Of a stretch of 64,000 bases of DNA, positions 17,321-31,609 are shown one piece after another. The notes beneath the pieces are model-generated. The model saw nothing but the letters and a program-made list of their open reading frames with translations, was not told the DNA's origin and made no database searches. The stretch is from Anaeromyxobacter oryzae (GTDB taxonomy: Bacteria; Myxococcota; Myxococcia; Myxococcales; Anaeromyxobacteraceae), in contig NZ_AP025591.1 of NCBI RefSeq assembly GCF_023169945.1, positions 5,142,481 through 5,206,480 of the forward strand, written 5' to 3'. The position numbers and the translations under genes are program-made. Each line of letters starts with the position of its first letter. Position 1 is the stretch's first letter.

Positions 17321-17475
17321 GGCGGGTCCCCCTTCCCGCGCAGCGCGCGGATCCCCATTCGTTTCCAGCGGAGGTGGGCACCGTACCAATCCGCGTGCGC
17401 GCGGAGGAAGACGCCCGAAGTGGGAGCGGCTCATCACCGCACGAGGCAGATGGTCGCGCGCCGCGGCGCGCGGAC

Positions 17476-20088
<2,613 letters not shown>

Positions 20089-21684
20089 CTACGGCGGGAC
20101 GAGCTCGAGGAAGGGGTTCGCGCCGCTGTCCTCCTCGAGGATCCGCAGCGCCGCGCGGGGCAACGCCGCCGCGCCGATCTCGAGGAGCTCGTCGTGGGTG
20201 CGATACACGAGCGGCCAGTCCAGCGGCACCTCGAGGTACCAGCGCGCCGGGTGGTCGACCATGTTCGCGACGAGCACGCGCCCGCCGGGCGCCGCCGCCT
20301 GGGCGAGGTGGCGCGTGAGCACCGCCGCGGTCCGCGCCTGCAGGTAGTCGAGGAGCCCGGCCGAGTAGATCAGATCGAAGTGCCCGAACGGCGAGAAGAG
20401 GCGGGGGTCGCGGAGCAGGCGCTTGATCGAGTCGTGCAGGAACGTGAACGACACGAGGCCGGGGAACCGGGCGCGCGCGGCCGGCTGGAGCCGCCGCCAG
20501 GCGTGCGCGAGCGCGTTCTCGTCCTGCTCGAACAACACGATCTCGACGGCGCGCGGGAGGTCCTCGAGCTCGTCGAGGAGCTCGACGAGCTCCTGCGCGG
20601 GCCCCGAGGCGATGGAGAGGACGCGCACCGGCCCCTCGCCCCCGTCGCGCCGCGAGACCAGCGCCCGGAGCTCGCGCTTCAGCAGATCCTTCCGCGCGCG
20701 CACGGCGATCGCGGAGCGCGAGTGCCAGAAGGCCAGCTCCACGGCGCGGGCGAAGAGCGAGGCGCCCTCGAACGGCTGGCCGTAGATGAAGTTCATCACC
20801 TGGTAGTCGCCGGGATAGCCGAACGGCTTGTGGCGCGCGCGGTGGCACCCGGGCGACTGCATCAGGAACTCGTCGAGGTAGCGGTACGACCACTCCCGCG
20901 CGGCAGGATCCCGGTGGCCCTCCGGGAGCTCGCGGACCGCCACGTCGAGCGCCTCGGTCAGCCGGATCGTCTCCGGGACGAAGTCGGTCCGGAGCTGGTC
21001 CACCAGCGCCGCGCGCGCGGGGTTGTCCTTCCCGTGGAGCACGTGCCAGGGCAGCCGCGCCTCCAGCGCGGAGAGCTCGCGCTGCGCGTCCTCGAGGAGG
21101 AGGCGCAGCTCGGCGACGAGCGCCTTGTAGCGCTCGCAGCCCGCGACGGACCACCTGCGCTCCGTGCTCGCCGGCTGGGCATCCTCCGCGGCCCAGCGCT
21201 GGACCGCGCGGAGCTGCAGCACCTCGTCGACGTCGAGGAGGAAGTCCTCGAACGAGACGCCGACGAGCGGGGCGCCGCCCTGGTCGCGCACGGATCCCAC
21301 CACGCCCGCGCCGCGGAAGGCCTGGTGCTCGTCGAAGAGGACCGTCAGCTCCACGCGCTGGCGCGCCTCGACGGGCACGCCGCGCGGCCAGAAGAACGCG
21401 GCGCCGTTCTGCGACACGTCGTGCAGGGCGCACACGCGCTCGAGCCCGCCCAGGGCGAGGAGGACCGTTCCGCGGACCGGCGCGAGGTCGGCGGCCGTGT
21501 ACCGGTGCGGCCGGAAGAACACGGCGCGCCCCTCGGCGCCGTCGAGCTCCTCGTAGGTGCGCACGCGCCCGACGCCCACCGGACGCGCGGCCGGCGCGGG
21601 CCGGGCGCCCCGCGACGCCAAGTCGCCGCTCCCCGCGTCGGGCGGCGCGGCGTCCCGCTCGACGTTGTCCTTCCTCATCGCCAC
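20089..21684 (-). CDS. PilZ domain fused to SAM methyltransferase (PhcB-like autoinducer synthase candidate)
   Basis: A 531-residue protein. Residues about 50-155 look like a PilZ domain, with DVSQNGAAF (89-97) for the D/N-x-S-x-x-G motif that binds cyclic di-GMP; the partner RxxxR motif is degenerate (RPHR, 58-61). Residues about 180-531 form a class I SAM methyltransferase with motif I VLSIASGPAQE (355-365) and the stretch KPFGYPGDY (286-294), which I associate with the PhcB family. Ralstonia PhcB methylates 3-hydroxy fatty acids to the quorum signal 3-OH-PAME/MAME. The gene sits between two kinase genes with one base upstream and none downstream, just as phcB is clustered with its sensors. 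Start GTG 21684; ATG 21678 is also possible. Confidence 0.8.
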   Translation of the reverse strand: MAMRKDNVERDAAPPDAGSGDLASRGARPAPAARPVGVGRVRTYEELDGAEGRAVFFRPHRYTAADLAPVRGTVLLALGGLERVCALHDVSQNGAAFFWPRGVPVEARQRVELTVLFDEHQAFRGAGVVGSVRDQGGAPLVGVSFEDFLLDVDEVLQLRAVQRWAAEDAQPASTERRWSVAGCERYKALVAELRLLLEDAQRELSALEARLPWHVLHGKDNPARAALVDQLRTDFVPETIRLTEALDVAVRELPEGHRDPAAREWSYRYLDEFLMQSPGCHRARHKPFGYPGDYQVMNFIYGQPFEGASLFARAVELAFWHSRSAIAVRARKDLLKRELRALVSRRDGGEGPVRVLSIASGPAQELVELLDELEDLPRAVEIVLFEQDENALAHAWRRLQPAARARFPGLVSFTFLHDSIKRLLRDPRLFSPFGHFDLIYSAGLLDYLQARTAAVLTRHLAQAAAPGGRVLVANMVDHPARWYLEVPLDWPLVYRTHDELLEIGAAALPRAALRILEEDSGANPFLELVPP

Positions 21685-21685
21685 G

Positions 21686-22891
21686 TCACCCTCCCTCTCC
21701 GTGCCCCCGCACGTCCTCCGCGGCGCGTGCCGCCGGGAGGATCACCTCGAACCTGCCGCCGCCGCCGGCCCGATCCGCGACCTGGATCCGGCCGCCGTGC
21801 GAGTCGACGATGAGCCGCGCCATGTAGAGCCCGAGCCCCAGCCCCTGGTCGCCCTTCGTCGACACGAACGGCCTGAACAGGCGCTCGCGGATCTCGGGCG
21901 GCACGCCGGGCCCCTCGTCCTCGACGACGAACTCCACCGCGCCGTCGTCGCGGGACGCCGCGAGGACGCGCACGGACGCGCCGTTCGGCGTCACGTGGAG
22001 CGCGTTCCGGACCAGGTTCACGAGGACCTGCGTCAGCTTCTGGCGGTCGGCCGCGACCGGCGGCAGCCCGGCGGGCGCCTCGCTCCGGACGCGCCGGAGC
22101 TTGAAGGCGAGGTCCATCCGGGCGATGGCGATGGCGTCGTGCAGCACCGTCGCCGGATCGACGCGCGCGAGCTGCAGCTCGAGCGCGCCGGTGCGCGCGT
22201 ACTCGTGGAGCGTCTGCAGCGTCCGGAGGAGGTTGTCGATCCCGGCGAGGCCGAGGCCGATGATCTCGCGCATCGCCGGCGACACCGCGGCGTTCGTCAT
22301 CTCCCAGTCGGCGCTGCGGAGCGCGACCATGACGTTCCGGAGGTCGTGGGTGACGCCGGCCGAGAGCTGCCCGATGGTGCCGAGCCGCTCGAGGTGCAGC
22401 ATGACCTGCTGCTGGTGCTGCACCTGATCGAGCGACGCTCGCAGCTCCTCGCTGCGGTTCGCGAGCAGGGTGACGAGCCGGTCGATGGTCCGGCGCTGGA
22501 CCACGTGGGCCGCCGCCTGCTCGAGCGCGCGGAGGATCTCCGCCGCCTCCCAGGGCTTCCTCATGAAGCGGAACACGTTCGCGCGGTTGATCGCGGACTC
22601 GAGCGCGTGCAGGTCGCTGTAGGCGGTGAGGACGATCCCGGCGAGGTCCGGGCGGCGCCGCCGGAGCTCCTCGAGCAGCTCGACGCCCGTCATGCCCGGC
22701 ATGCGCTGGTCGGCGACCACGACGTCGAGCGGGACGTGCGCGGCGAGCTCGAGCGCCTCGGCCCCGGACGAGGCGCAGTGGACCGTCCAGTCGTCGGCGA
22801 GCAGGTCGGCGAGGACCTTGAGGTTCAGGGCCTCGTCGTCGACGAGCAGCACGCCGCCGCTGCGCTGGTCCTCGACGCCCAGGCGCGCCAC
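21686..22891 (-). CDS. Receiver-histidine kinase protein (PhcQ/PhcR-like)
   Basis: First gene of the Phc-like operon. With the GTG start at 22891 it has 401 residues: a receiver (acidic pair D18-D19, acceptor D61 in VADQRMPGM, K112 in RKPWE), a coiled region rich in Gln and Leu, a histidine kinase H-box GVTHDLRN (H182) and an ATPase with VNLVRNAL, DEGPGV and GLGLGLY. A soluble receiver at the N-terminus of a kinase, with no output domain, fits the atypical PhcR/PhcQ regulators. The start is unsettled: a good SD (GGAGG, 22927-22931) lies five bases before an in-frame CTG at 22921, just downstream of a strong promoter, whereas the GTG has no visible ribosome site. Confidence 0.85.
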   Translation of the reverse strand: MARLGVEDQRSGGVLLVDDEALNLKVLADLLADDWTVHCASSGAEALELAAHVPLDVVVADQRMPGMTGVELLEELRRRRPDLAGIVLTAYSDLHALESAINRANVFRFMRKPWEAAEILRALEQAAAHVVQRRTIDRLVTLLANRSEELRASLDQVQHQQQVMLHLERLGTIGQLSAGVTHDLRNVMVALRSADWEMTNAAVSPAMREIIGLGLAGIDNLLRTLQTLHEYARTGALELQLARVDPATVLHDAIAIARMDLAFKLRRVRSEAPAGLPPVAADRQKLTQVLVNLVRNALHVTPNGASVRVLAASRDDGAVEFVVEDEGPGVPPEIRERLFRPFVSTKGDQGLGLGLYMARLIVDSHGGRIQVADRAGGGGRFEVILPAARAAEDVRGHGEGG

Positions 22892-22952
22892 CAGCGTGGA
22901 GGTTTCGCCGTCCGTGAGCAGCCCGACCTCCGCAGCGTCCGTGTGCGCCGAA

Positions 22953-22981
22953 AGTATACGGGACCTTCGGTGAAGTCGCAA
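22953..22981 (-). promoter_or_regulatory. Sigma-70-type promoter of the Phc-like operon
   Basis: On the minus strand TTGCGA (-35, 22976-22981) and TATACT (-10, 22953-22958) are separated by exactly 17 bases. They match the consensus at four and five of six positions, an outstanding match in this GC-rich DNA. Transcription should start near 22946, about 15 bases before the GGAGG ribosome site. Confidence 0.7.
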
Positions 22982-23064
22982 AAGACGTGCCCGGCGGACC
23001 TCCCGCCGCACCCTTCGATTCCGCTGCCGCGGCGGCCGGGATCGGCTACCGACACGGCGTCCCG

Positions 23065-24255
23065 ATGCGCCGCCCCGCCGCCGCCCTGCTCGCGCTCGCC
23101 TACGCCGCCTTCGTGTCACTCGGCCTCCCGGACACCGTCATCGGGGTCGCGTGGCCCTCGCTCCGCGCCACCTTCGGCCGGTCGCAGGCGGAGCTCGGCC
23201 TGGCCCTCGCGGCCACCATCGCCGGCTACTCCGTGTCCGGCGCGCTCGCCGGCCGGCTGGTCGCCGCGGTCGGCGTGGGCGGGCTGCTCGCCGGGAGCAG
23301 CGGGCTCGTGGCGCTCGGCCTCGCAGGCGAGGCGCTCGCGCCGGCGTGGCTCGCGTTCCTGGGCATGGGCACGCTCGTCGGGCTCGGGTCGGGCGCGATC
23401 GACGCGGCGCTGAACGGGTACGCGGCGCGGCACTTCCCGGTGCGGCACCTGAACTGGATGCACGCGGCGTACAGCCTCGGCGCGACGGCGGGACCGCTCG
23501 CGATGACCGCGGTCCTGGCGCGCGGGGCGCCCTGGCGTGCCGGCTACGCGCTGCTCTCGGCCGCCCTCGGCGCCATGGCGCTCGCGTTCCTCTCGACGCG
23601 GGGCCGGTGGGGCGGCCCGGCCGCGGCCGCGGGGGGCGGCGAGCCGGCGCCGGCGCCGGTCCGGACGCGCGACGCGCTCCGGCGCGGCCGCGTGTGGCTG
23701 CAGATCGGGATCTTCTTCGTCTACACGGGGCTCGAGGCCGGGGCGGGGCAGTGGTGCTTCACGGTGCTCCGCGAGGCGCGCGGCCTCGACGTCGAGCGCG
23801 CCGGGGCCTGGACCGCGGCGTACTGGGGGAGCATCGCGGCGGGGCGGATCGCGCTCGGCTTCGTGGTCGAGCGCGTCGGGCCGGACCGGCTGCTCCGGCT
23901 GGCGACGGCCGGGGCGGTCGCCGGGAGCGCCGCGTTCGCGGCGAGCGCCGGCCTCGCCGGCCGGCTGGGCCTCGTCCTGCTCGGGGCGAGCCTCGCGCCG
24001 GTGTACCCGACGCTCATGGCGCGGACCCCGGACCGGCTGGGCCACGACACGACGCCGCACGCGGTCGGGTTCCAGGTGACCGCGGCGACCCTGGCCGCGG
24101 CGGCGCTGCCCGGCGCGCTGGGGGTGCTGGCCGCCCGGGCGGGGGTCGGCGCGATCGCGCCGGCGGTGCTCTTCGTCGCGCTCGCACTCACGGTGCTACA
24201 CGAGGTGCTCTTTCAGTTGACGCGGTCCAAAGCCGTCCACAGTTCACATCGTTGA
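23065..24255 (+). CDS. MFS transporter
   Basis: A 396-residue membrane protein with about 12 hydrophobic helices and a charged central loop near residues 180-200, the standard major facilitator layout. The first half contains FVSLGLPDTVIGVAWPSL and AAYSLGATAGPLAMT, patterns common in the sugar/FucP-YbjJ-type part of the superfamily. It should move a small solute across the inner membrane by proton symport or antiport; the substrate is unknown. ATG 23065 is preferred because the longer upstream reading frame (from 22987) adds a low-complexity, non-membrane N-terminus and would overlap the divergent operon's promoter. It precedes the sugar ABC operon by about 80 bases and may belong with it functionally. 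Confidence 0.85.
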   Translation: MRRPAAALLALAYAAFVSLGLPDTVIGVAWPSLRATFGRSQAELGLALAATIAGYSVSGALAGRLVAAVGVGGLLAGSSGLVALGLAGEALAPAWLAFLGMGTLVGLGSGAIDAALNGYAARHFPVRHLNWMHAAYSLGATAGPLAMTAVLARGAPWRAGYALLSAALGAMALAFLSTRGRWGGPAAAAGGGEPAPAPVRTRDALRRGRVWLQIGIFFVYTGLEAGAGQWCFTVLREARGLDVERAGAWTAAYWGSIAAGRIALGFVVERVGPDRLLRLATAGAVAGSAAFAASAGLAGRLGLVLLGASLAPVYPTLMARTPDRLGHDTTPHAVGFQVTAATLAAAALPGALGVLAARAGVGAIAPAVLFVALALTVLHEVLFQLTRSKAVHSSHR

Positions 24256-24338
24256 TCCACTCGGTGTCACCACCGGCGCGCGCCGCGCGCGGGTCGTTCC
24301 GGACGCGACCGCCGCGCCGCCCTCGAAAGGAGATCCCC

Positions 24339-25640
<1,302 letters not shown>

Positions 25641-25646
25641 GGGCGG

Positions 25647-26606
25647 ATGGGCGCGATCCCGCCCGCGGCGGCGCCGTCCGGCGCGCACCCGGTCCGTCCG
25701 GGCGCGCGCCCGACCGCGGCGCCCTCGCGGCTGACCCGGCAGCGGCGGAACGCCGCCTGGCTGTTCGTGCTGCCGATGCTCGCCGTGCTCGCGGCCGTCG
25801 CGGGCTGGCCGCTCCTCCGCACCATCTACTTCGGGTTCACGAACGCGAACCTCTCGAACCTCGAGGGCCACGAGCTCGTGGGGATGGCGAACTTCGCCGC
25901 GCTCGCGAGCGACGGCGACTGGTGGCGCGCGGTGCTGAACACGGTCGTCTTCGCGCTCGTCTCCGTGACCCTCGAGACGATCCTGGGGATGGTCATCGCC
26001 CTCACCTTGAACGCCCACCTGCCTGGCCGGGGGCTCCTCCGCGCCGCGGTCCTCATCCCCTGGGCGATCCCGACGGTGGTCTCCGCGCAGATGTGGAACT
26101 GGATGTACAACGACCTCTACGGCGTCCTGAACGCGGTCTTCCTCGCGGTCGGGATCACCCACCAGCCGCACGCCTGGACCGCCGACCCGAGCCTGGCGCT
26201 GTTCGCGGTCATCGCGGTGGACGTCTGGAAGACCACGCCGTTCATGGCGCTCCTCATCCTCGCGGCGCTGCAGCTCCTGCCCGGGGAGATCTACGAGGCC
26301 GCCCGGGTCGACGGCATCCCGGCGCGGAAGGTGTTCTGGCGCGTGACGCTGCCCCTCATCCGGCCGGCGCTCATGGTGGCGATCATCTTCCGGACCCTCG
26401 ACGCCCTCCGGATCTTCGATCTCCCGTACGTCCTCACGGGCAACAGCCGGTACACCGCGTCGATGGCGATCTACGCCCGCCAGCAGCTCGTCGAGTTCCA
26501 GGACGTCGGCTACGGCTCGGCGGCGTCGACCTTCCTCTTCCTGGTCGTCGCGGTGTTCACCGTCATCTACATCACGGCGGGCCGCGTCCGCTTCACGGAG
26601 AAGTGA
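25647..26606 (+). CDS. Sugar ABC transporter permease (MalF/UgpA-like)
   Basis: A 319-residue inner-membrane subunit with about six helices after a proline/alanine-rich N-terminus, and the ATPase-docking EAA loop EIYEAARVDGIPARKVFWRV. It starts at ATG 25647, 6 bases after the binding protein, and is followed two bases later by the second permease. It forms half of the translocation pore of the CUT1 importer. Confidence 0.92.
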   Translation: MGAIPPAAAPSGAHPVRPGARPTAAPSRLTRQRRNAAWLFVLPMLAVLAAVAGWPLLRTIYFGFTNANLSNLEGHELVGMANFAALASDGDWWRAVLNTVVFALVSVTLETILGMVIALTLNAHLPGRGLLRAAVLIPWAIPTVVSAQMWNWMYNDLYGVLNAVFLAVGITHQPHAWTADPSLALFAVIAVDVWKTTPFMALLILAALQLLPGEIYEAARVDGIPARKVFWRVTLPLIRPALMVAIIFRTLDALRIFDLPYVLTGNSRYTASMAIYARQQLVEFQDVGYGSAASTFLFLVVAVFTVIYITAGRVRFTEK

Positions 26607-26608
26607 CG

Positions 26609-27442
<834 letters not shown>

Positions 27443-27455
27443 GGAGGAGGCTCAC

Positions 27456-28556
<1,101 letters not shown>

Positions 28557-28578
28557 CCCTAAAGTGGCAGAGAATTGA

Positions 28579-28592
28579 TTGACGTGGATCAA
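28579..28592. promoter_or_regulatory. FNR/DNR-type operator
   Basis: TTGACGTGGATCAA matches the FNR consensus TTGAT-N4-ATCAA at nine of ten defined positions. It lies in an AT-richer patch upstream of the cytochrome/NrfCD genes, so an oxygen- or NO-sensing CRP/FNR-family regulator is likely to control them. Confidence 0.65.
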
Positions 28593-28621
28593 TCGTGGAC
28601 CTGCGCGTTCTCGCGCACCCA

Positions 28622-28637
28622 GTGCGTCAATTGACGC
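28622..28637. promoter_or_regulatory. Perfect 16-base palindrome
   Basis: TGCGTCAATTGACGCA reads the same on both strands and lies about 36 bases downstream (centre to centre) of the FNR-like box. It is a plausible binding site for a second dimeric regulator. Confidence 0.5.
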
Positions 28638-28750
28638 ATGTTTACCCGGGGATCCGCGCGAGAGGACCTGGGTCAGAGCGAATATTCCCGGAGGTACGAG
28701 GGATTGGGGGGTATTGCGTCGCCTGCGGTCGTTGTGATTGCTTTTCCTTC

Positions 28751-29053
28751 GTGACGAAAAAAGCGGCCGCGATTCTTTCGCAACTGCGCAAGGTTTTCGC
28801 GCTCGAGCCGCTACCGCCGCCACCCGAGCGGACCCTGGCGCCGCCGCGCACGACCCGCGGAGTCGCGCGCTTCCTGTTCGCGCCGGAGCCGCTCGCGAGG
28901 GAGCCGGAGCGACCGCCGCGTGCGAGGCGCGGCGCGCTCCGGCTCCTCTTCGCGGTCGAGACCCTTCCGCCCGCGTCCGGACCCGCGACGCCGCGGCGCC
29001 GCGGCCGGTGGCTGCGGTGGCTGTTCGCGCCCGAGCCGCTCGACCCGCCCTGA
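28751..29053 (+). CDS. Small LFAxEPL-repeat protein
   Basis: About 100 residues from a GTG start; the reading frame is open further upstream, so the true start is uncertain and no clear ribosome site is seen. After an N-terminal Lys/Ala segment it holds four tandem units built on a (L/F)FAxEPL core followed by proline- and arginine-rich linkers: VFALEPLPP, FLFAPEPLA, LLFAVETLP and LFAPEPLDP. The gene lies 10 bases before the tetraheme cytochrome gene in the same orientation, which suggests a role with this redox complex, for example as an assembly or docking factor. The unit resembles repeats I recall from hypothetical proteins near redox genes in Anaeromyxobacter and Geobacter. Function unknown. 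Confidence 0.5.
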   Translation: MTKKAAAILSQLRKVFALEPLPPPPERTLAPPRTTRGVARFLFAPEPLAREPERPPRARRGALRLLFAVETLPPASGPATPRRRGRWLRWLFAPEPLDPP

Positions 29054-29063
29054 GGAGGCCGAC

Positions 29064-29525
29064 ATGGAGTCCGCCCGGCACGTCTTCCGAGTCTTCTTCC
29101 TTCTCCTGGTCGCCGTGGTGGTCGTGGTGCTCGGGCGGTCGCTGCTCGTGCCGCGGTCGTACGGAGCCTACGGGCCGTACCGCTTCGACAACGTGGCGGA
29201 GCAGGCGGCCGCCCGCGTCCCGCAGCACGGCGGCGCCGCGTCGTGCGGCGCCTGCCACGCGGAGCGCCTGAAGGCCGTCGGCGCCGGCGCGCACGCGAAG
29301 GTGTCCTGCGAGATCTGCCACGCGCCGCTCGCCCAGCACGCGAAGGGCACGACGAAGATCGCGGACATGCGGATCGACCGCTCGTTCACGCTCTGCGCCC
29401 GCTGCCACCGCAAGATCGACGGCCGCCCCGCCGGCTTCCCGCAGATCGATCTCGGCCAGCACCAGGGCGGCGTCGAGGGCAAGGCCTGCATCGAGTGCCA
29501 CGACCCGCACAGCCCGAAGCTCTAG
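29064..29525 (+). CDS. Membrane-anchored tetraheme cytochrome c
   Basis: A 153-residue cytochrome. Residues about 10-30 form an uncleaved signal anchor; the rest faces the periplasm and holds four CxxCH haem sites (CGACH 61, CEICH 82, CARCH 111, CIECH 142), in the layout of small NapC/NrfH- and cytochrome c7-like carriers. ATG 29064 has GAGGAGG upstream. With the FeS and NrfD proteins that follow it makes a quinone-linked complex in which this subunit should carry electrons to or from periplasmic partners. Confidence 0.88.
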   Translation: MESARHVFRVFFLLLVAVVVVVLGRSLLVPRSYGAYGPYRFDNVAEQAAARVPQHGGAASCGACHAERLKAVGAGAHAKVSCEICHAPLAQHAKGTTKIADMRIDRSFTLCARCHRKIDGRPAGFPQIDLGQHQGGVEGKACIECHDPHSPKL

Positions 29526-29540
29526 GAGAGGAGAGGCTCG

Positions 29541-30353
29541 ATGGACGACACGACGAGAGGCGACGCCCCCGCGCCGGCGCCCGACCCGGCGCCGCGGCCG
29601 GTGGGCCGGCGCGACTTCCTTGCGGGCGCGCTGCGGCTCGGCGGCGGCGTGCTGGTGTTCCTCGCCGGCGTGCCCGTCGGCGCGGCGGAGCACGGCGGGG
29701 CGGACCACGTGGCCGACGGCTACGACTGGACCCAGCACCGCTGGGCGTACCTCATCGACACCGAGAAGTGCATCGGCTGCGGCTCGTGCGTGCGCGCGTG
29801 CAAGGCGGAGAACGCCGTCCCCGACGGCTTCGTCCGGACCTGGGTGGAGCGTTACCTCGTCTCCCCCGAGGCGTCGCACGTGGACTCGCCGAAGGGTGGT
29901 CTCGAGGGCTTCCCGCCCATCCAGACGCCGTTCACGCCCACCAAGTCGTTCTTCGTCCCGAAGATGTGCAACCACTGCAAGGAGACGCCCTGCGTCCAGG
30001 TCTGCCCGGTGGGCGCGTCGTACCGGACGCAGGACGGGGTGGTGCTCGTCGACGGCGAGCGGTGCATCGGGTGCGGCTACTGCGTGCAGGCCTGTCCGTA
30101 CGGGAGCCGGTTCCTGTCGCCGACGACGCACACCGCCGAGAAGTGCACCTGGTGCTACCACCGGATCACGAAGGGCATGAAGCCGGCGTGCGTCGAGGTC
30201 TGCCCGACCGGGACGCGTCGGTTCGGCGACATGCAGCGCGAGGACGATCCGGTGCGCCTCGCCATCGCGCGCGGCCGGGTGGAGGTGCTGCAACCGCACC
30301 TCCTCACGGAGCCGCAGTGCTACTACCTCGGCCTCGACAAGGAGGTGCGGTGA
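29541..30353 (+). CDS. Tat-exported four-cluster ferredoxin subunit (NrfC/PsrB-like)
   Basis: A 270-residue iron-sulphur protein. A twin-arginine signal (GRRDFLAGALRLGGG, 22-36) is followed by 16 cysteines in four sets: CIGCGSCVRAC, CNHCKETPCVQVC, CIGCGYCVQAC and a last CTWC...CVEVC. This is the DmsB/NrfC/PsrB pattern for four [4Fe-4S] clusters. It should sit at the outer face of the membrane between the cytochrome and the NrfD subunit. The stop overlaps the start of the next gene (TGATG). Confidence 0.92.
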   Translation: MDDTTRGDAPAPAPDPAPRPVGRRDFLAGALRLGGGVLVFLAGVPVGAAEHGGADHVADGYDWTQHRWAYLIDTEKCIGCGSCVRACKAENAVPDGFVRTWVERYLVSPEASHVDSPKGGLEGFPPIQTPFTPTKSFFVPKMCNHCKETPCVQVCPVGASYRTQDGVVLVDGERCIGCGYCVQACPYGSRFLSPTTHTAEKCTWCYHRITKGMKPACVEVCPTGTRRFGDMQREDDPVRLAIARGRVEVLQPHLLTEPQCYYLGLDKEVR

Positions 30354-31564
30354 TGCCGGAGATCACGGGCTACGCCTTCCCGAACGACATCCACGTCCAC
30401 TGGAGCCTGATGATCGTGATGTACCCGTACATCACGGGCTTCGTGGCTGGAGCGTTCATCGTCACCGCGCTCTACCACCTCTTCGGCAAGAAGGAGTTCG
30501 AGCCCGTCGCGCGCCTGGCGATGGCGACCTCCTTCTGCTTCATGGCCATCGCGACGTTCCCGCTGAACCTCCACCTCGGCCACCCGGAGCGGAGCTGGTA
30601 CGTGATGGTCACCCCGAATCTCTCCTCGGCGATGGCCGGGTTCGGGTTCCTCTACTCCGGGTATCTCGTGATCCTGTGCCTGGAGGTGTGGTTCGTGCAC
30701 CGGCGGGAGATCATCGAGACCGCCCGGCGGAGCCGCGGCGTGAAGCGCCTCGTCTACGCGGTCCTCGCCCTCGGCACCTACGACACCTCGCCGGAGGCGC
30801 TCGAGGTCGATCACCGCGCCGTGAAGATCCTGTCCGGCATCGGCCTCCCCGCCGCGTGCATGCTGCACGGCTACGTCGGCTTCATCTTCGGCGGCATCAA
30901 GGCGAACCCGTGGTGGTCGACGCCGCTCATGCCGGTCATCTTCCTGCTGTCCGCCGCGGTCTCCGGGATCGCGCTCCTCGTCATCCTGTACCAGGTGACG
31001 GCCAAGCTCTGGCGGCGGGCCGTGGAGCGCGAGACGGTCCAGGCGATGGCGCGCTGGCTCTGGTTCTTCCTCATCCTGACGGTGACGCTCGAGCTGCTCG
31101 AGATCGTCTTGCTGGCGTACGAGAAGTCCGACGCGTGGCACATCATCTCGCAGCTCCTCACCACGCGGCTGGAGTTCTCGTTCATCTCGATGCAGATGAT
31201 CGTCGGGAGCCTCATCCCGCTCATCCTCCTCGCCATCGTCGTGCTCATGAACCGCTACCTGCACGATCGGGTGCGGAACACGCTCTCGGTGGTCGCATCG
31301 ATCCTGCTCCTCGTGCAGGTCTTCTCGATGCGCTGGAACGTCGTCATCGGCGGCCAGCTCCTCTCGAAGTCCTTCCGCGGGCTCCGCTCCGGCTACACGC
31401 CGCAGCTCTTCGACCGCGAGGGCGTGCTCGTCGCGGTGGCGCTGTTCATCCTGCCGTTCGTGCTGCTGTGGGTGTTCGATCGCGTGCTGCCGATCGAGCC
31501 GGCCGCAGCTCCGCCGGCGCACCCGCCGGAGTCCGCCCCGGAGGCGTCGCCGGGCACCGCGTAG
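30353..31564 (+). CDS. NrfD/PsrC-family integral membrane subunit
   Basis: A 403-residue protein with about nine or ten hydrophobic helices and the NrfD-type stretches MYPYITGFVAGAFI, HLGHPERSWYVM and GIGLPAACMLHGYVGFIFG. By family it holds the quinone site and anchors the FeS subunit. ATG 30353 overlaps the previous stop. Together with the tetraheme cytochrome and ferredoxin it forms a menaquinone-linked complex; no catalytic molybdopterin subunit is present, so it more likely links the quinone pool to periplasmic cytochromes than reduces a substrate itself. Confidence 0.9.
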   Translation: MPEITGYAFPNDIHVHWSLMIVMYPYITGFVAGAFIVTALYHLFGKKEFEPVARLAMATSFCFMAIATFPLNLHLGHPERSWYVMVTPNLSSAMAGFGFLYSGYLVILCLEVWFVHRREIIETARRSRGVKRLVYAVLALGTYDTSPEALEVDHRAVKILSGIGLPAACMLHGYVGFIFGGIKANPWWSTPLMPVIFLLSAAVSGIALLVILYQVTAKLWRRAVERETVQAMARWLWFFLILTVTLELLEIVLLAYEKSDAWHIISQLLTTRLEFSFISMQMIVGSLIPLILLAIVVLMNRYLHDRVRNTLSVVASILLLVQVFSMRWNVVIGGQLLSKSFRGLRSGYTPQLFDREGVLVAVALFILPFVLLWVFDRVLPIEPAAAPPAHPPESAPEASPGTA

Positions 31565-31609
31565 AGGTCGCGGGCGCCGCCGGAGCGGCGGCGCCCGGAG
31601 GAGGGGGTC

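Noticed and set aside
22987-23064. Longer N-terminus for the MFS transporter
   Set aside because: Low-complexity, charged, and it would overlap the divergent promoter region; the ATG at 23065 gives a normal first helix.
28704-28754. Short 16-codon frame after GGAGG (TTG start), as a leader peptide
   Set aside because: No run of one amino acid and no attenuator hairpin beyond it; not supported.
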